64,000 nucleotides of DNA from Nepenthes gracilis (Eukaryota; Streptophyta; Magnoliopsida; Caryophyllales; Nepenthaceae). Both the position numbers and the translations under genes were made by a program. Location: NCBI GenBank assembly GCA_033239525.1, contig BSYO01000020.1, positions 12,712,546-12,776,545 on the forward strand, in the 5' to 3' direction. Positions 48,005 through 60,041 of the stretch are shown one piece after another. Positions within the stretch are counted from its first letter, which is position 1; each line of letters opens with the position of its first letter. The notes below the pieces were generated by a model. It saw only the letters and a program-made list of their open reading frames with translations, did not search any database and had not been told where the DNA came from.

Positions 48005-48743
48005 CGGTACGTTTGGTTGTTGGAATAGAATAAGGTGGGAATAGAATAGTTATTCCAGGGAATAGAAAAGGATGGGAATAGAGTTGGAATTGTTATTCTT
48101 ATGTTTGGTTGTTGGAATAGAATAAGGTGGGAATTAGTATTCCATTGTTTGGTTTGTAGAATAGTATGAGGAATAATGTGGGAATAGTAATAATAATAAT
48201 AATAATAATAATACTTAATAAATAATAATAATAATAATAAAAATAAATAAATAATAATACCTAATAATTAATAATAACAATAATAAATACAATAATAATA
48301 GTAATAATAATAATAATAACAACATATAATAATAATAATACCTAATAATTAATAATAACAATAATAAATACAATAATAATAATAATAATAATAATAACAA
48401 CATATAATAATAATAATACCTAATAAATAATAATAATAATAAATATAATAATAACAATAATACATAATAATAATATGTAATAATAATAATAATAATAATA
48501 ATACCTAATAATAATAATAATAATAATACAAAATAATAATAATAATAACAATATATAATAATAATAATAATACATAATAAATAATAATAATAAATATAAT
48601 AATAACAATAATAATATTAATATGTAATAATAATAATAATACAAAATAATAATAATAATACAAAATAATAATAATAATAACAATATGTAATAATAATAAT
48701 AATACATAATAATAAATAATAATACAAAATAATAATAATAATA

Positions 48744-48781
<38 letters not shown>

Positions 48782-48795
48782 GGTAATAATAATAC

Positions 48796-48826
<31 letters not shown>

Positions 48827-48828
48827 AA

Positions 48829-48865
<37 letters not shown>

Positions 48866-49088
48866 TAAAAAAAATGGGAAAAGTTGGTGCCCTGGAATTC
48901 TTATTCCAGGGCAGGCTGCCATTGCAATTCCCACCAATTTGGTGGGAATTGTTATTCCCGTAAAATCTGGAATAACGATTCCCAGGGAATCGTTATTCCC
49001 GGCTTTAAACCCAACCAAACAAAGGAATTCCTATTCCCGCGGGAATAGGAATTCCTTTCCTCCTTTATTCCACTAACCAAACACAACC
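48005..49088. mobile_element. Tourist-like MITE enlarged by a TAA microsatellite
   Basis: The ends are inverted: GGTACGTTTGGTTGTTGG on the left and, read inward from the right, GGTTGTGTTTGGTTAGTGG. TAA flanks both ends (48002-48004 and 49089-49091). GTGTTTGGTT-type termini with a TWA target duplication are typical of PIF/Harbinger MITEs. The interior is rich in GGAATA/TATTCC inverted motifs, with a perfect 38-bp palindrome at 49021-49058. There is no transposase. About 680 bp of the interior is TAA-type repeat. Confidence 0.72.
48189..48868. repeat. Very long interrupted (TAA)n tract
   Basis: About 680 bp of TAA units with regular interruptions (CAA, ACATA, ACCTA), forming higher-order repeats: a block with 'ACCTAATAATTAATAATAACA' character recurs at about 48257 and 48340, and later ones contain ATATGTAATAA or ATACAAAATAA. 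The large minus-strand Leu/Tyr/Ile frames here are translations of the repeat. Confidence 0.95.
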
Positions 49089-49091
49089 TAA

Positions 49092-51380
49092 TAGATTGAT
49101 TTTACATAAATTTAAATATATAAATAATATTATTTTTATTTAAATAGTATGTATAGTTCAACTGTGTAATTATATTTCTTTTCTCTTCCTTCTTCTTCTT
49201 TTATTTTTTTATTTCTTTTTTTTCTTCTTATATTTTCTTTTTTTCTTTCGTTTCACCGTTGTTGTTATTATTATTATTATTATTATTATTTATTTGTTTA
49301 TATATATATATATGTATTATTAACTGCTTCGAGTATATTAAAATCTACCTAATTTAAATATATAATAATTTGCTTAATTAGTTTATCAATTCAATGGCAC
49401 ATTAATTTCTCTAAACTCAATTCAATAGCCCATATACCTAATCTGAATCCATCAATCAAAATATTCCAACTCATTAGGTCCAAAAAAGATAAATTTCTGC
49501 TTGTTTTCCAAATTTCTCTAAATGAATATTATAATTTTACCGAAAAATAAGCTTTACAAATAAAATTTTTTGTATATGGCTCAATAAGTAATTTAAGCTC
49601 AAATTTTAAGCTTAACTACGAAATTTTATGCCCAAATCATAACTAAAATAGTCAAGTAACTATCACAATTAACCAGGTCATTTATATTTATAAAATGAAA
49701 GTATCTGAGACATTATATGTCAACATTAAATGAAATTGGTTGCCATAGATATCACTAACTAATTACTAGAGTAGAGGTTAGTGAGCATCAATGGATGGAG
49801 TTTTGTCTAGTAACTGATGATGGTGGTTGGAATTCTTGCCAATTGGTGACCGATGATAGGACTATATCAGAAACCCTAAAATCAACTAATGAGCCATACA
49901 AATTAGGTGTATAAAAATATATTTATATTAATAAAAATTTTAAATAATATTTAAAATATATCAGATATTAAATTAAATTAAAAAAAGAGATTATAGATAT
50001 TTGTCTTAATCTTATATTTCGTAAATACGAAGAAAGGATGCTCTGAGATAACAAATCGTTCGTTCCTTCCACTGTTGTGCGCTGCTTGCATCTCTCCGCC
50101 TTTCTATTTGTCTGCACAGCCCAAACTGCACGCTACTGTTCACCCACGGCCGCCGCTGTTCACTGGCGCATTACCCCCGCATGCTGCCGCCGATGACGCT
50201 GCCAACAACTGCCGTTGACCCTGCCGACAACCACCATCGACCTCCTCGATGGCCTCTCCTCATTGAGCACCACCACCGACCTACCTTCTAGCCGCCGACA
50301 ACAACTCGTACAGCACCGACATTGCTGTACGTCGCCGTCGTTGACCACCTCTTCCTTCCTTCTGCCTCGCACAGCTCTCAGCACGCCTCGATCTCCTTCT
50401 CTCTTTCTCTTCCCCTTTTCTTCCTTTTTTTCTTCTTTTCTTTTTCTCTCCGCTCTTTACAGTGCCGCCCGATTCCCTTTTTAATTCTGTCCAAAATCTA
50501 AATGCCAACCACAACTTTCCACAGTGGTTTTTCCCCTTTATATATATATATATATATATTCGTCGGGCGCCTCCGAGATGCATAACGAGTATCAACCTGC
50601 AAATTATAATATTTTAACCCAATTGGTCTCATAATTGGATTAAAATTTTCATTAATTGATTTTACTAGTTGATAGTGAGAAATAAACAAGTTTTAAAAAA
50701 TAATTTTTGTTTTCACAAAGAATATTTTCTTTAATATTTTAAGCTTTAGCATTCATTTGACGAAAGAAAAAGGTTTCTCTCATCAATGTATTGTGTGCGT
50801 GTGTGTGTGCATGGGCAAAATTTCTAAATTGTGAAGCAGATTTTTCTATTTGAGCCGGATACTAGAAAATCAACAAACAAAACAGATTTCTCATCAAAAG
50901 ATTTTTCTATTTTGTTCGGTTTATTTTTGGCTTCCATGCACAAGGAGAGAGTGAGAGGGAAGGAGAAGAGAGAGAATAGAGGAATCAAGGTCCCGGGGTT
51001 TGAATTTGGCTTGGAGCCAGCTAGAAAAATGATAAATCAGGTCGAAGCAAGTGTACTCACACTCTTCTCTTTCTTTTTCTTACACTTTTGTTTTATTTTT
51101 TCTGGTATCCTCTTCCCGATACCCGAATAAATTTATATTTTAAAATTCCTGTGATCTTAGCTTGAAAATATTACGATTTTGTGTCCGATTTGTGAGATTT
51201 ATGCGTCTTTTTACACCCGGAACCCTAACCCGCACCTGGACCAATTTCACCCGTTATTTTGAATTTTATGCATGATTTGCCATTAAATAATTGTTACCAA
51301 TAACTTGAGCATAAAAATATATAAATTTCATGCCCAGTTTTGTAATTTTGACTGATTTTCGGACATGGAACCCCAAACAC
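49092..51380 (-). repeat. Further LARD-like and long-LTR copies
   Basis: 49260-49870 repeats 44468-45330 in the same orientation ((TTA)n at 49265-49291, then the same AT-rich blocks up to GGAGTTTTGTCTAGTAACT). 50030-50560 is a CT-rich, GC-richer leader-like block with (TA)n at 50538-50560. 50620-50880 repeats 45330-45520. 50880-51380 is LTR-like with no gene: GA-rich text, then CCGGAACCCTAACCCGCAC near 51220. Confidence 0.6.
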
Positions 51381-52130
51381 GTGCCCCGAATATTTTGGTA
51401 CTACTCACGCAAACAATTGAATACATTAGCGTGTGAATGAGTATGGTTTCTTTTACACCATAACTCATTAGAAATGATTTTACTAGATAGATCTGAAGAA
51501 GAAATTAAAAAATCAAGGGGAGAGAGAATTGAGTTTTGAAAAAGAGTAGGAATTACAGGAGGATCTCTGATTCTACATTCTCCATCAAAATGGTTCAGTA
51601 CAACCCTGAAGCTTTGTCTGCATCACAGGAAGAGAGCAGGAGAGTTACGGAATAAAAAGTTACAATTAGCTGAGATAAATAGTCTCTGTTTTTTTTTTTT
51701 TGAAAATTTTTCTTATGAGCACGGCCCAATTAGGAACAGAGTAAAATGGGCTCAAAGTCGACCGAAAGTCGACTTCTGCATCACAGTTATGAGATTTGTT
51801 TTTATAATATAAAAAATTAGATCAAATTATTTTTTTAATCTTACCTTCTATCCTATTTAAAATAATTATTTATAAAATAAATAAATAAATTTAATATTTA
51901 AAATAACCATAAGTATCAAATTCATCAAGAGAGATCATTGAGGAAAAAGACGATTTTCTCTTTCTATGTTGTCATAGAAAACCATCTTCGCTATAAGGCT
52001 ACGATTCATCCTCTCTAAATTTCAGCTCGCATGGACGATCAATACGAAGATCAAGATGACTTGCCGTCATCTTTCCCTACAGGCCTAATATTCCCAAATT
52101 CTGATGATGCCCTCCACTCTCACATAAATA
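51381..52130 (+). repeat. First part of captured-exon unit (copy 1)
   Basis: 51381-51670 matches 60140-60400 (the leader side of the COG1 fragment), and 51690-52130 matches 58560-59095 (leader and start of the 5-phosphatase fragment). Their order here, COG1 leader then 5-phosphatase leader, means the unit was once tandemly arranged. Confidence 0.7.
52031..52130 (+). pseudogene. Type II inositol polyphosphate 5-phosphatase, first-exon scrap (copy 1)
   Basis: ATG at 52031 opens 'MDDQYEDQDDLPSSFP', nearly the same as the start of the longer copy at 58995. After 33 codons the frame meets a stop and the LTR of a Copia element. The identification rests on the longer copy. Confidence 0.55.
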
Positions 52131-53476
52131 GTTGGGTTTGGTTACTCTTTTGTGGATAACTCAACAAACGAAAGCGTCATCGAGTAGCAGAATACGATCA
52201 ATGAAAGGTTGATCAGCTGAAAGCAGAATTGGCCAACTGGATGTTGACCTGCTGAGAAACAAGATGATTTCTCTAGAGTGGGTTTCTGGAGAGCAAATGT
52301 AGGAGTGCATTTTCCAGCGTAAACATCCAAAGAAGATTAGCAGGCAAAGTGACAGGTCAACAAGTTGACCAAGTGAAGGTGCGTTGGCTAAAGGTGCGTA
52401 GGAGCCCTTTGGGGGAAAAGAGTCCAGTCAACATGTTGACCGGCTGATTATGGATTCTGATCAGCGTTCGTTAATCGGCTACTAAAGGTGGGCCATTTTT
52501 GCCGGGTATGGAAAAATGGCCAGTTTGTACAGAATTTATTGGTTTGCACAATCTACCGGTATGGACAACTTTATCAATATGGACAAATTTATCGGTACGA
52601 CAAATTTATCAGTATGAAAGAATGACCAATATGGATAGATTTACCAGTATGGCTGAGACTGACCGATATGGCAGCATTTACTAGTATGAAATTCTTGTAT
52701 GCTATAGTGCCAAGTTTGGGGCAAAATAGCTGGTTATTTTGTCCAAAACGGTCAAGATGCAGATAACGGCCGAAGACAATGCCTAGAGACATCAAAAAAG
52801 GCCTGAGGACATGGGTGCAGAAAGCATACGCGGATGTCAGATCCGAAGATTGTCTGAGCATGCATAATCACTGGGAATATTGACAATTTCTACTGAATGG
52901 GTGCCGTCCCTACAAAGCATGATGATTTGCAGAGCCAATGCAAGTTACAAGGTGGTGGCAGGTTTTGTCTACACACTACTTACCTATTGGATAGATGGTT
53001 CCAGGCAAAGTCAGTATAAATATGCATGTCGGATATATGATGAGGGAGACACGGTGAGAGAGCTCAAGTGCGGTAAAGTCTAGTGAGATGACGTCCAGAA
53101 AGAGAGCTCAGGCGGTGAAGTCACAGCGGTAAGAAAAGAGAATAGAGTGTACCACCAGTGAAAGGAAGAAGAGAAGAAAAACATAGAGATAAGAGCGAAG
53201 TGAGTGTTTCCTTACTCTCGAGTTGTTTTTCTTTTGTCTATCTCGACTGTGCTAGATACTCCATATCGGGGGTTTTGTAACCATTTTTCACATAATAGAT
53301 TTGTTATGGATAAATTATCTCGTGATTTTTTCCTTCAATTTGTAAAGGATTTTCACGTAAAACTTATGCGTTACTCCTCTTTCTCCCTTTGTGTGTTTGT
53401 GTGCATTCCTATTTGACCGACCCTTTTGCCCCCAACAAGTGGTATTGGTAACTGGTTGTAAACCGTTGATTGGATG

Positions 53477-54232
53477 ATGGTGTCGTCAAGGAATGTGTCG
53501 TTCAGTGTGAAGCAGTTTAATGGGTAAGGTAAATTCATCCTTTGGTAAGAAAGGATAATGAATATTTTGACCTCGGAAAAGGACGGTAAAAGCTTTTCAG
53601 AGAAAGGATGAGAAGTCAGAGAATATGACGCAGGATGAGTGGCAAGAAATGCGGGATCTTGCTAATTGTACGATAAAGTTGTGTTATGTGGATAACACTC
53701 TCTAAGAGGTCATAGGCTTGTCAGACCTAGCGGAGATCTGGAAAAAGTTGAAGAGCCGATATAAATCCAAATCCTTGACAACCAGGTTGATCTGAAGAAG
53801 CAGTTCTATGACTTGCAGTTGTCCGAAAGTGGGAGCTTTGAAAAGCACTTAGACGAGTTCAACTGACTCGTGACGTAGATGTCAACCCTTGATAATAAGA
53901 TCAAGGAGGAAGATAAAGCGTTGGTGTTACTGGCGTCCTTGCCGGCTTCATACGATCACATAGTCACGACGTTACTATTTAGGAAGGACACACTGAGACT
54001 AGACGAGGTTATAACTTTCCTACTTATGAATAAGTCAACGCGAAAAAAGAGCGATGAGGCCTTAAACTCTCAGCCAAGTCTGCTTGTGGGGACAAATAGT
54101 CAGGAACGAGAAAAATCAAAAGAATGAGGCAAAGGCAGCAGGTCGGAGAGTTGTAACAGCCAAAACAGGTTTCAGGAGAGGACGTGCTTCCGTTGTGGCA
54201 AGAAGGGCCACATAAAGCGAGATTGCCCATAG
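53477..54232 (+). pseudogene. Copia gag pseudogene
   Basis: ATG at 53477 opens 'MVSSRNVSFSVKQFNG'. Further blocks in shifted frames are 'MTQDEWQEMRDLANCTIKL', 'EIWKKLKSRYKSKSL', and the clean frame 53879-54127 'ALVLLASLPASYDHIVTTLL'. The zinc knuckle CFRCGKKGHIKRDCP lies before the stop at 54230. These are the UBN2/gag blocks of Copia elements. Several stops (for example after 'YVDNTL') and at least two frameshifts break it. Confidence 0.88.
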
Positions 54233-54360
54233 GGGAAGTAGGAGCAGGAGGGCAGAAGCGTTCATGTGGAGAGACTTAACCATGCCTTTGATCGAAATAC
54301 TATCACTTTCTACGATGAAGACCTCCTGGTTGTCCATGCAGGGGAAGCATAGAGCCTGTC

Positions 54361-54959
54361 GTGCCAGGAGATAAGTTGGGTGATGGACAGTGGGGCTCAC
54401 ACCATATGACACCGAGGAAGTCCCACTTCATAAGTTACACGCCCATTGGCCACAGGGTGTTAAAGATGGGTAACAGTGGCCTGTCTAGAATTATTGGTGT
54501 TAGAGATATTAGCTTAAGGACAAGCAACGGGAATAATCTCGTGCTGAAAGCATGTGACATACCCTAGATCTGAGATTAAATATGATTTTAATCGGGAAGC
54601 TTGTTGAAGAAGGCTTCAAGACGACATTTGGTGACGGCTAGTGAAAACTCACCAAAGGTGTCTCAATTATGGCAATGGAAAACAAGAAGATCGGGCGGTA
54701 CCTCATGAAAGCTTATGTTGCCAAGAAAAATGCCAAGGTGATCAAATGGAGTATTAGTCAAGGTGACAGGAAGAGGTTGCCAATGTGGAGTGCAAGGGAG
54801 AATGATACGACCATGGTAAATGAGTTGAAGGGGAGTGGGATTACTCCAAGTTCAGTGGAACGAAGAAATGTGTCATTCAAGCTTGTAGAGGCTAATACTA
54901 GAATTCCAATTGATGAGAAGTTGCAAAAGGCGCGAGATCTTTGGTGCGAAAAAAGGTGA
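54361..54959 (+). pseudogene. Copia protease region, then truncation
   Basis: 'WVMDSGAHT' (Asp-Ser-Gly catalytic block at about 54377-54405), then in another frame 'MTPRKSHFISYTPIGHRVLKM' and 'GVRDISLRTSNGNNLVL', the usual start of Copia pol. 'TTFGDG' and 'KLTKGVSIMAMENKKIG' follow. From about 54720 the frame leaves Copia-like sequence; the rest (to the stop at 54957) ends 'KARDLWCEKR' and then the 3' LTR. Integrase should begin here but is absent. Confidence 0.75.
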
Positions 54960-55299
54960 AGTTTTCTCTACAAGGTTGTGAGAGAAAGTTTGTTGGTTTT
55001 GGTCATTTCCTTATGAAAAACTAAACAAACAAAAGCGTTATCAAATAGTAGAAGACGGTCAATGGGAGGTTGACTAGCTTGATGAAGAATCCGATTAACG
55101 GGATATTAACCGATTGAGAAAGGAGAGGATTTCTCTGAAGTGGGTTTCGAGAGAGCAAGTGTAGAAGTGCATTTGCTAGAGTAAAAATCCAGAGAAGACT
55201 GGCCGTGCAAAGTGACTAATCAACATGTTGACCAACTGAAGGTGCGCGGCCGGTTGAAGGCGCGCAGGAGCACTTTGGGGGAAAAGAGACCAGTAAACC

Positions 55300-55579
55300 A
55301 GATGAGAGAAAGTATAGAATTAGATATACTCGAGATGTTGGCAGAAATAGACTCACATGATGATTTCATGGACATAATTGAATTGGCTGAGTCGATTAGA
55401 TCGCGATACCAATTTAAAATCAATTGACGTAGCTCTTCCTTCTTGCCCATGATCTGCTTTCTGGTGTTTGATTCCACATTTCGGGTCTCCGATATGGGAT
55501 TTGTAAGGAACAACAATTCGGTATCTCGGTTACCTGTGCCTGTGAGAGACGCAGATTGATCAGCTGACGAAAGTTTCGT
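55300..55579 (-). pseudogene. COG1: COG1 first-exon fragment (copy 1), start codon lost
   Basis: COG1 is a subunit of the conserved oligomeric Golgi complex, which tethers vesicles at the Golgi. The minus strand reads '[20 protein letters not shown]', '[20 protein letters not shown]', '[13 protein letters not shown]', the conserved N-terminal region of plant COG1. The codon aligned with the ATG of copy 2 is ACG here (55579-55577). The fragment ends at about residue 90 where the Copia 3' LTR piece abuts it. Upstream (55580-55930) is the same leader as at 60042-60400. Confidence 0.72.
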
Positions 55580-55930
55580 GAAGCCTAACTTTGTTTCCTA
55601 CACGTGAGACTTATTCTCGAAGAATGTTCCATTCCAATTCATCCCAAATGAGATCAAATTGATTGCAATTTGGTACTACTCACTCAAACAATTGAATATA
55701 GTAGCGTGTAAATGAGTATGATTTGTTTTGTGCAATAACTCATTGGAAATGATTTTTACTAGATAGATTTGAAGAAGAAATTAGTAAATCAAGGGGAGAG
55801 AGAATTGACTTTTTTTAAAAAGTATGAATGATAGGAGGATCTCTAATACTACATCCTCCATCAAAATGGTTCAATACAACTCTGAAACTCCGTCTGCATC
55901 ACAAGCAGAGAGCGGGGGAGTTATGAAAAA

Positions 55931-58554
55931 CCAAGTTTATATAATATTCAGGATTTTCATTTGGATTATTATAATATGAATTATAATTTTGGATTATTTA
56001 GGTGTTGCGGCAATTAATTAAAATATTATAGAAAATTTTGAGGATAATTAGAATTGCGGGTGCACCCTTGTTATTATCAAATTATCGATTTGGATTTTGA
56101 AATTATTATCAAATTATCGATTTGGATTTTGAAATAAGGCAAAAAAGGAAATATGAATATATATATATATATATATAAGAAAAGAAAATAAAAATATATA
56201 TAGGAAAAGAGAATCAGGATCTTGGGGAGAGCAAAAAAGAATGAAGAAGAGAGAAGAGGTGAAAGAAGAGGAGAGATAAAATCAGCACGAGTCTGCTGTC
56301 GTCGCCGCCATCGCCAAAGGTGCCGACAATGGTAGTGAAGGCCGGCGAAGCCCTCTCCGTGATGTTACCCTCCATTTTGTGCGCTAGTGTGAGTGGAGGA
56401 GGGAATCACGAACCAAAGCAAGCGGCCACCATTGTTGCCGCCATCGCCGGAGGAAATCGATGAAGTTGAGATAAGTAAATCCTTCCCTTCTTCTTATAGA
56501 TGCTAATTTTGGGACATATATTGATTTTGGGAGAAATCAGCTGAAATTGGTGGATTTGGATGTTAGAGGCGCGGTGGAGAGAGGAAGCCACTGACGGCTT
56601 GCATGCACCGCTGTCCGCCACCTTGTCATTGCTAGGTTGTTGCCACTGTGGTTGGCGCCATCACTTGTGTCGGAGCCACCGCCTGCGAAGGAAAATGTGA
56701 AGAGAGAGAGGCAGAGCCGCACAGAGAAGAGAGAGAGCACACTGGTAGAGCGAGAAAGTCATGCCCATAGGAGAGAAAAAGCCTGATTTGGGTGCCTCTG
56801 AGCATCTTTTCTTATGATCTGTAAGGTATAAAATTGAGGAAAGTATCTTCTAACCATATCTTTCGTCTGATTTCGCATCTGATGTATTTCTGTTCCGATT
56901 TGGAGGTTTTAAATTCGTGAGTACACTTGTAATTAACATGTTTATTTTCTTGTACACGCATAACATTTTTACTAGTTGATTGAGACATTTGTTATGTTCC
57001 TATTGATATTTGAGGATTTTGTATTTTTAAAAAATGATCGATAAATTCTGGACATTGTATATGTTTATATCAGTATGTAAATACAGAAATGTGTTTGAAA
57101 TTTGCATTGGGCTGTATATTTTTACATACATGTGTTTGGGGATCGTGATCATTGCTATCTGTTATCTGTTATTTGGCCAGCTCCCGATGAGGAAATATCT
57201 GTTATCTGAAATTTCTTTCCGTTGGTAGGAAGGCTTTGTTGTAGTGACCTTCTCTATCTGTCTGATATTTAATAAAATTGTATTTGGACATCCTAGTACA
57301 CCTGATAACTTGAAGAATTACACCCAAAATCAAGGGTGGCAAAATATAGTGAGCACCCTTACCTATGGGAGACAGAATACATAGGTGGTCTTGCACGTTA
57401 ACCTAAAATACATTTAATCAATCATAAAGTTATTAGGTTAGGAGCAACCCTTTCTTCAAGTTAGTCATTAAATAATCAAAACTTAAATTTAGTGCATGAT
57501 TTGTATTTCTGCATGGATTTGTAATCAGACTCTGGTGTTGGACTCAGATTTTGAGATTCATATATGTCTCATACATTTGATTTTGATTTTATATTTTGAG
57601 TCAGATTTTTGGGCTATCTATTTCTGACGCTGATTCAGCTTTTATGATTTGAGCTCGTGATTGGAGCATTTGACTATCTAGTCTGATTATTTGGCTATTT
57701 GATTTTGCTTTGGATTACAATTTGATTGGACATCTGCTTTTGGCTATTGGATGCAATCCCTGATCAAGACTTGATCAAACATATGTTTGGACATCTAATT
57801 ATCTATTTTGCAATTCAAATTACTTCTATTTTATGCATATATATATATATGCCCTGAGTGGATAATTTTGTAATATGATATTTGTTTTAATTTAATATTC
57901 TATTTATGTATGAGACTACTAATGATTTTTAAATTTGGTTTCCGTTCAGATTTAATAATATGATATCTATTCATCGACGATTTGGATTTATTCTATTATT
58001 TCATTAAATATTTATCCATTGGACCCCCTTTCTAATTTGTTGGACTCCTGTTGTTAAAAAGTAATACTTGTTGGGCGTTTAGCTCACATTTTATATTTTT
58101 GACCCTTTAGAGTAGAGGATTTGGCCACACTGCAGGAGTAGATCAAGTTTCAGAGTAGTATCATCTTCTCTGGTGAGTTTTCGATTTATTTCGATTGTGA
58201 TGTTGTCGCGTGGATTATTATTTTTTATGGATGGACTTTATTTGGGTCATCCTTGGATGTTGGAGTCGACCGAGTATGGGCTTTTAGACTATATATTAAG
58301 ATTTATATGATAAATTTTATTATGTGGATGAGTTATTATTTTTCAGTTATCTCTCTAATAACTGTTTGGAGTAAGTCATAATTATTTTGTCTACATGGAT
58401 GTCCGATAAGGTCTTGTACGGGTCATTTTTGGGTTCCAATTATATATTTGATTTGTCACACCCAGATTTGGATTTATCAGAATATTATTTAAAAGTTAAT
58501 TAATTATTTAATTGACTTATTTGATTTGAGTTTATAACAGTTAAAATTAGTTAA
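55931..58554 (+). repeat. Del/Tekay-like long LTR, plus orientation
   Basis: Order: AT-rich, (TA)n (56157-56177), GA-rich leader with AGTAAATCCTTCCC (56474-56487), exon-like GC block, AT-rich middle, then CTTGTTGGGCGTTTAGCTCA at about 58070 and a 'TAGAGTAGAGGATTTGG' block, as near the end of Del/Tekay LTRs. TGTCACACCCAGATTTGG at 58455 looks like the start of another LTR. No gag follows. Frames at 56406-57396 have no family match. Confidence 0.5.
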
Positions 58555-58994
58555 GATAAATATTTTTTTTTTGAAATTTTATCTTATGGGCTTGGTCCAG
58601 TTGGGAACAGAGTAAATGGGCTCAAAATGGACTGAAAGTTGGCTTCTTTTATGTTTCACAAGAGGCTCACGTACGTACTTTGGGATCAACATAAAAAAAG
58701 AAAAACAGTTATATTATAATTTTTTAATATTAAATATTATTATTTTTATAAAAATTGAGATTTATTTTTATAATATAAAAAATTAGATTAATTTATTATT
58801 TTAATTTTACCTTCTATCCTATTTAAAATAATCTTTTATTAAAAATAAATAAATTTAATATTTAAAATAACCATAAAAGTCAAATTCATCGAGAGGGGTC
58901 ATCGAGGAAAAAGAAAACCATCTTTCTCTATGTAGTCATAGAAAGCCATCTTCTCTACCAAGCTACGATTCATCCTCTTTAGATTTTAGCTCGC

Positions 58995-59545
58995 ATGGAT
59001 GATCAATATGAAGACCAGGACGACTTGCTGTCATCTTTCCCTGCAGTCCCGATATTCCCAAATTCTGACGATGCCCTCCACTCTCACACAAACCCCTTTG
59101 CTCTCTCCCTTGACTCCCATGCTGGAGAAACTTACGCACAGAAAATCTTCGACCGTTTCGACGGTTCCTCCTCCGATGAGGATGAGTTCTAGATTTCTGC
59201 GATATCGAATTTCCCTCAGAACGGCGTCGGTAAGACTGCCGGCAAGAAGCTTGATTACATGATCCTGTTCTTAGATCGCAAGCTACCAAAAGCTAACAGC
59301 TATCCAAACAACAGTGAAAACCAACCGTTGCCGGAGTTTATCGGAATGGCGGCGGAACGGGAATGTTTCGGGTGCCGGTTAGGGCTGCCGTGCATCCGGA
59401 TCTGCCGCCAAGTCTCAAAGTGAGGCCACGTCCGTTGAGGGAAACTCAAATTGGCTGCTGCTTGAGGACAATTTTGTGCAGCGAGGCACAGTTGTGGGCT
59501 GGGGGAGAGTCTGGGGTTTGAACCTTTTAATTTGGCAAATCTGAA
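58995..59545 (+). pseudogene. Type II inositol polyphosphate 5-phosphatase first-exon fragment (FRA3-like)
   Basis: ATG at 58995 opens 'MDDQYEDQDDLLSSFPAVP'. A stop follows 'SSSDEDEF', then the frame continues 'KKLDYMILFLDRKLPKANS' and 'NQPLPEFIG'. After a one-base shift near 59347 it reads '[18 protein letters not shown]', 'RPLRETQIG' and '[13 protein letters not shown]'. These blocks are the N-terminal region preceding the WD repeats in plant type II 5-phosphatases, which dephosphorylate phosphoinositides. Neither WD repeats nor the phosphatase domain are present. One stop and at least one frameshift make it a pseudogene. The family is identified from memory. Confidence 0.65.
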
Positions 59546-59759
59546 TTTTAAAAGTTTTAAAATCTCATTTATTTTTTTTCTCTCTCCTTTTCTTATTCCT
59601 TTCTCTCCTCTTGTGAAATAACTGAAAAACGATACATAGGTCAGTATAAACACAATCAGTATATGAGTATCTAATAGGCATGTATTAGGCGCTATTTCAG
59701 AACCTATTTTGATCCTATTAGGGTTTGGAAAAGACACAAAGAGAGATAACCTAAGACTT

Positions 59760-60041
59760 TTAGATGAGAGAAAGTATAGAATCAGATATCCTCGAGACGT
59801 TAGTACTAATAGGCTCGCATAATGATTTCATGGATATAATTGAATCGGCCGAGTCATTTAGATCACGATACCAATTTACAATCAATTGATGTAGCTCTTC
59901 TTTCTTGCCCACAATCTGCTTTCTGGTGTTTGATTCCACATTTCGGATCTTTGATACGGGATTTGTACGGAACAACAATTGGGCATCTCGGTAATCTGTG
60001 CCTGCAAGAAACACAAATTGATTCGCCGACGGAAGTTTCAT
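59760..60041 (-). pseudogene. COG1: COG1 first-exon fragment (copy 2)
   Basis: A clean 93-codon minus frame from ATG at 60041: '[20 protein letters not shown]', '[20 protein letters not shown]', '[10 protein letters not shown]'. This is the COG1 N-terminal region (Vps51-like fold); the complete protein is roughly ten times longer. The stop at 59760-59762 follows 'SDSILSLI', where a splice donor would be expected, so this is a lone first exon. The frame is intact here but start-less in copy 1. It faces the 5-phosphatase fragment. Confidence 0.78.

Larger units (their letters stand above)
52130..55299 (+). mobile_element. Truncated Copia element (gag + protease only)
   Basis: 5' LTR 52130-53437 (ends CCAACA, then AGTGGTATTGGTAAC as primer-site region; TATA-like AGTATAAATATG near 53015). 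Then gag, the protease region, and a partial 3' LTR 54991-55299 (starts TGTTGG) that matches only the first 300 bp of the 5' LTR. Integrase, RT and RNase H are missing. Host sequence resumes at 55300 in the COG1 fragment, and the stretch matching 59096-59760 of the other unit copy is gone, so a deletion accompanied or followed the insertion. Both LTR pieces contain W-box hexamers (TTGACC/GGTCAA). Confidence 0.8.

Noticed and set aside
48215..48828. Long minus-strand frames rich in Leu, Tyr and Ile
   Set aside because: They are translations of the TAA microsatellite in different phases, with no non-repeat content.
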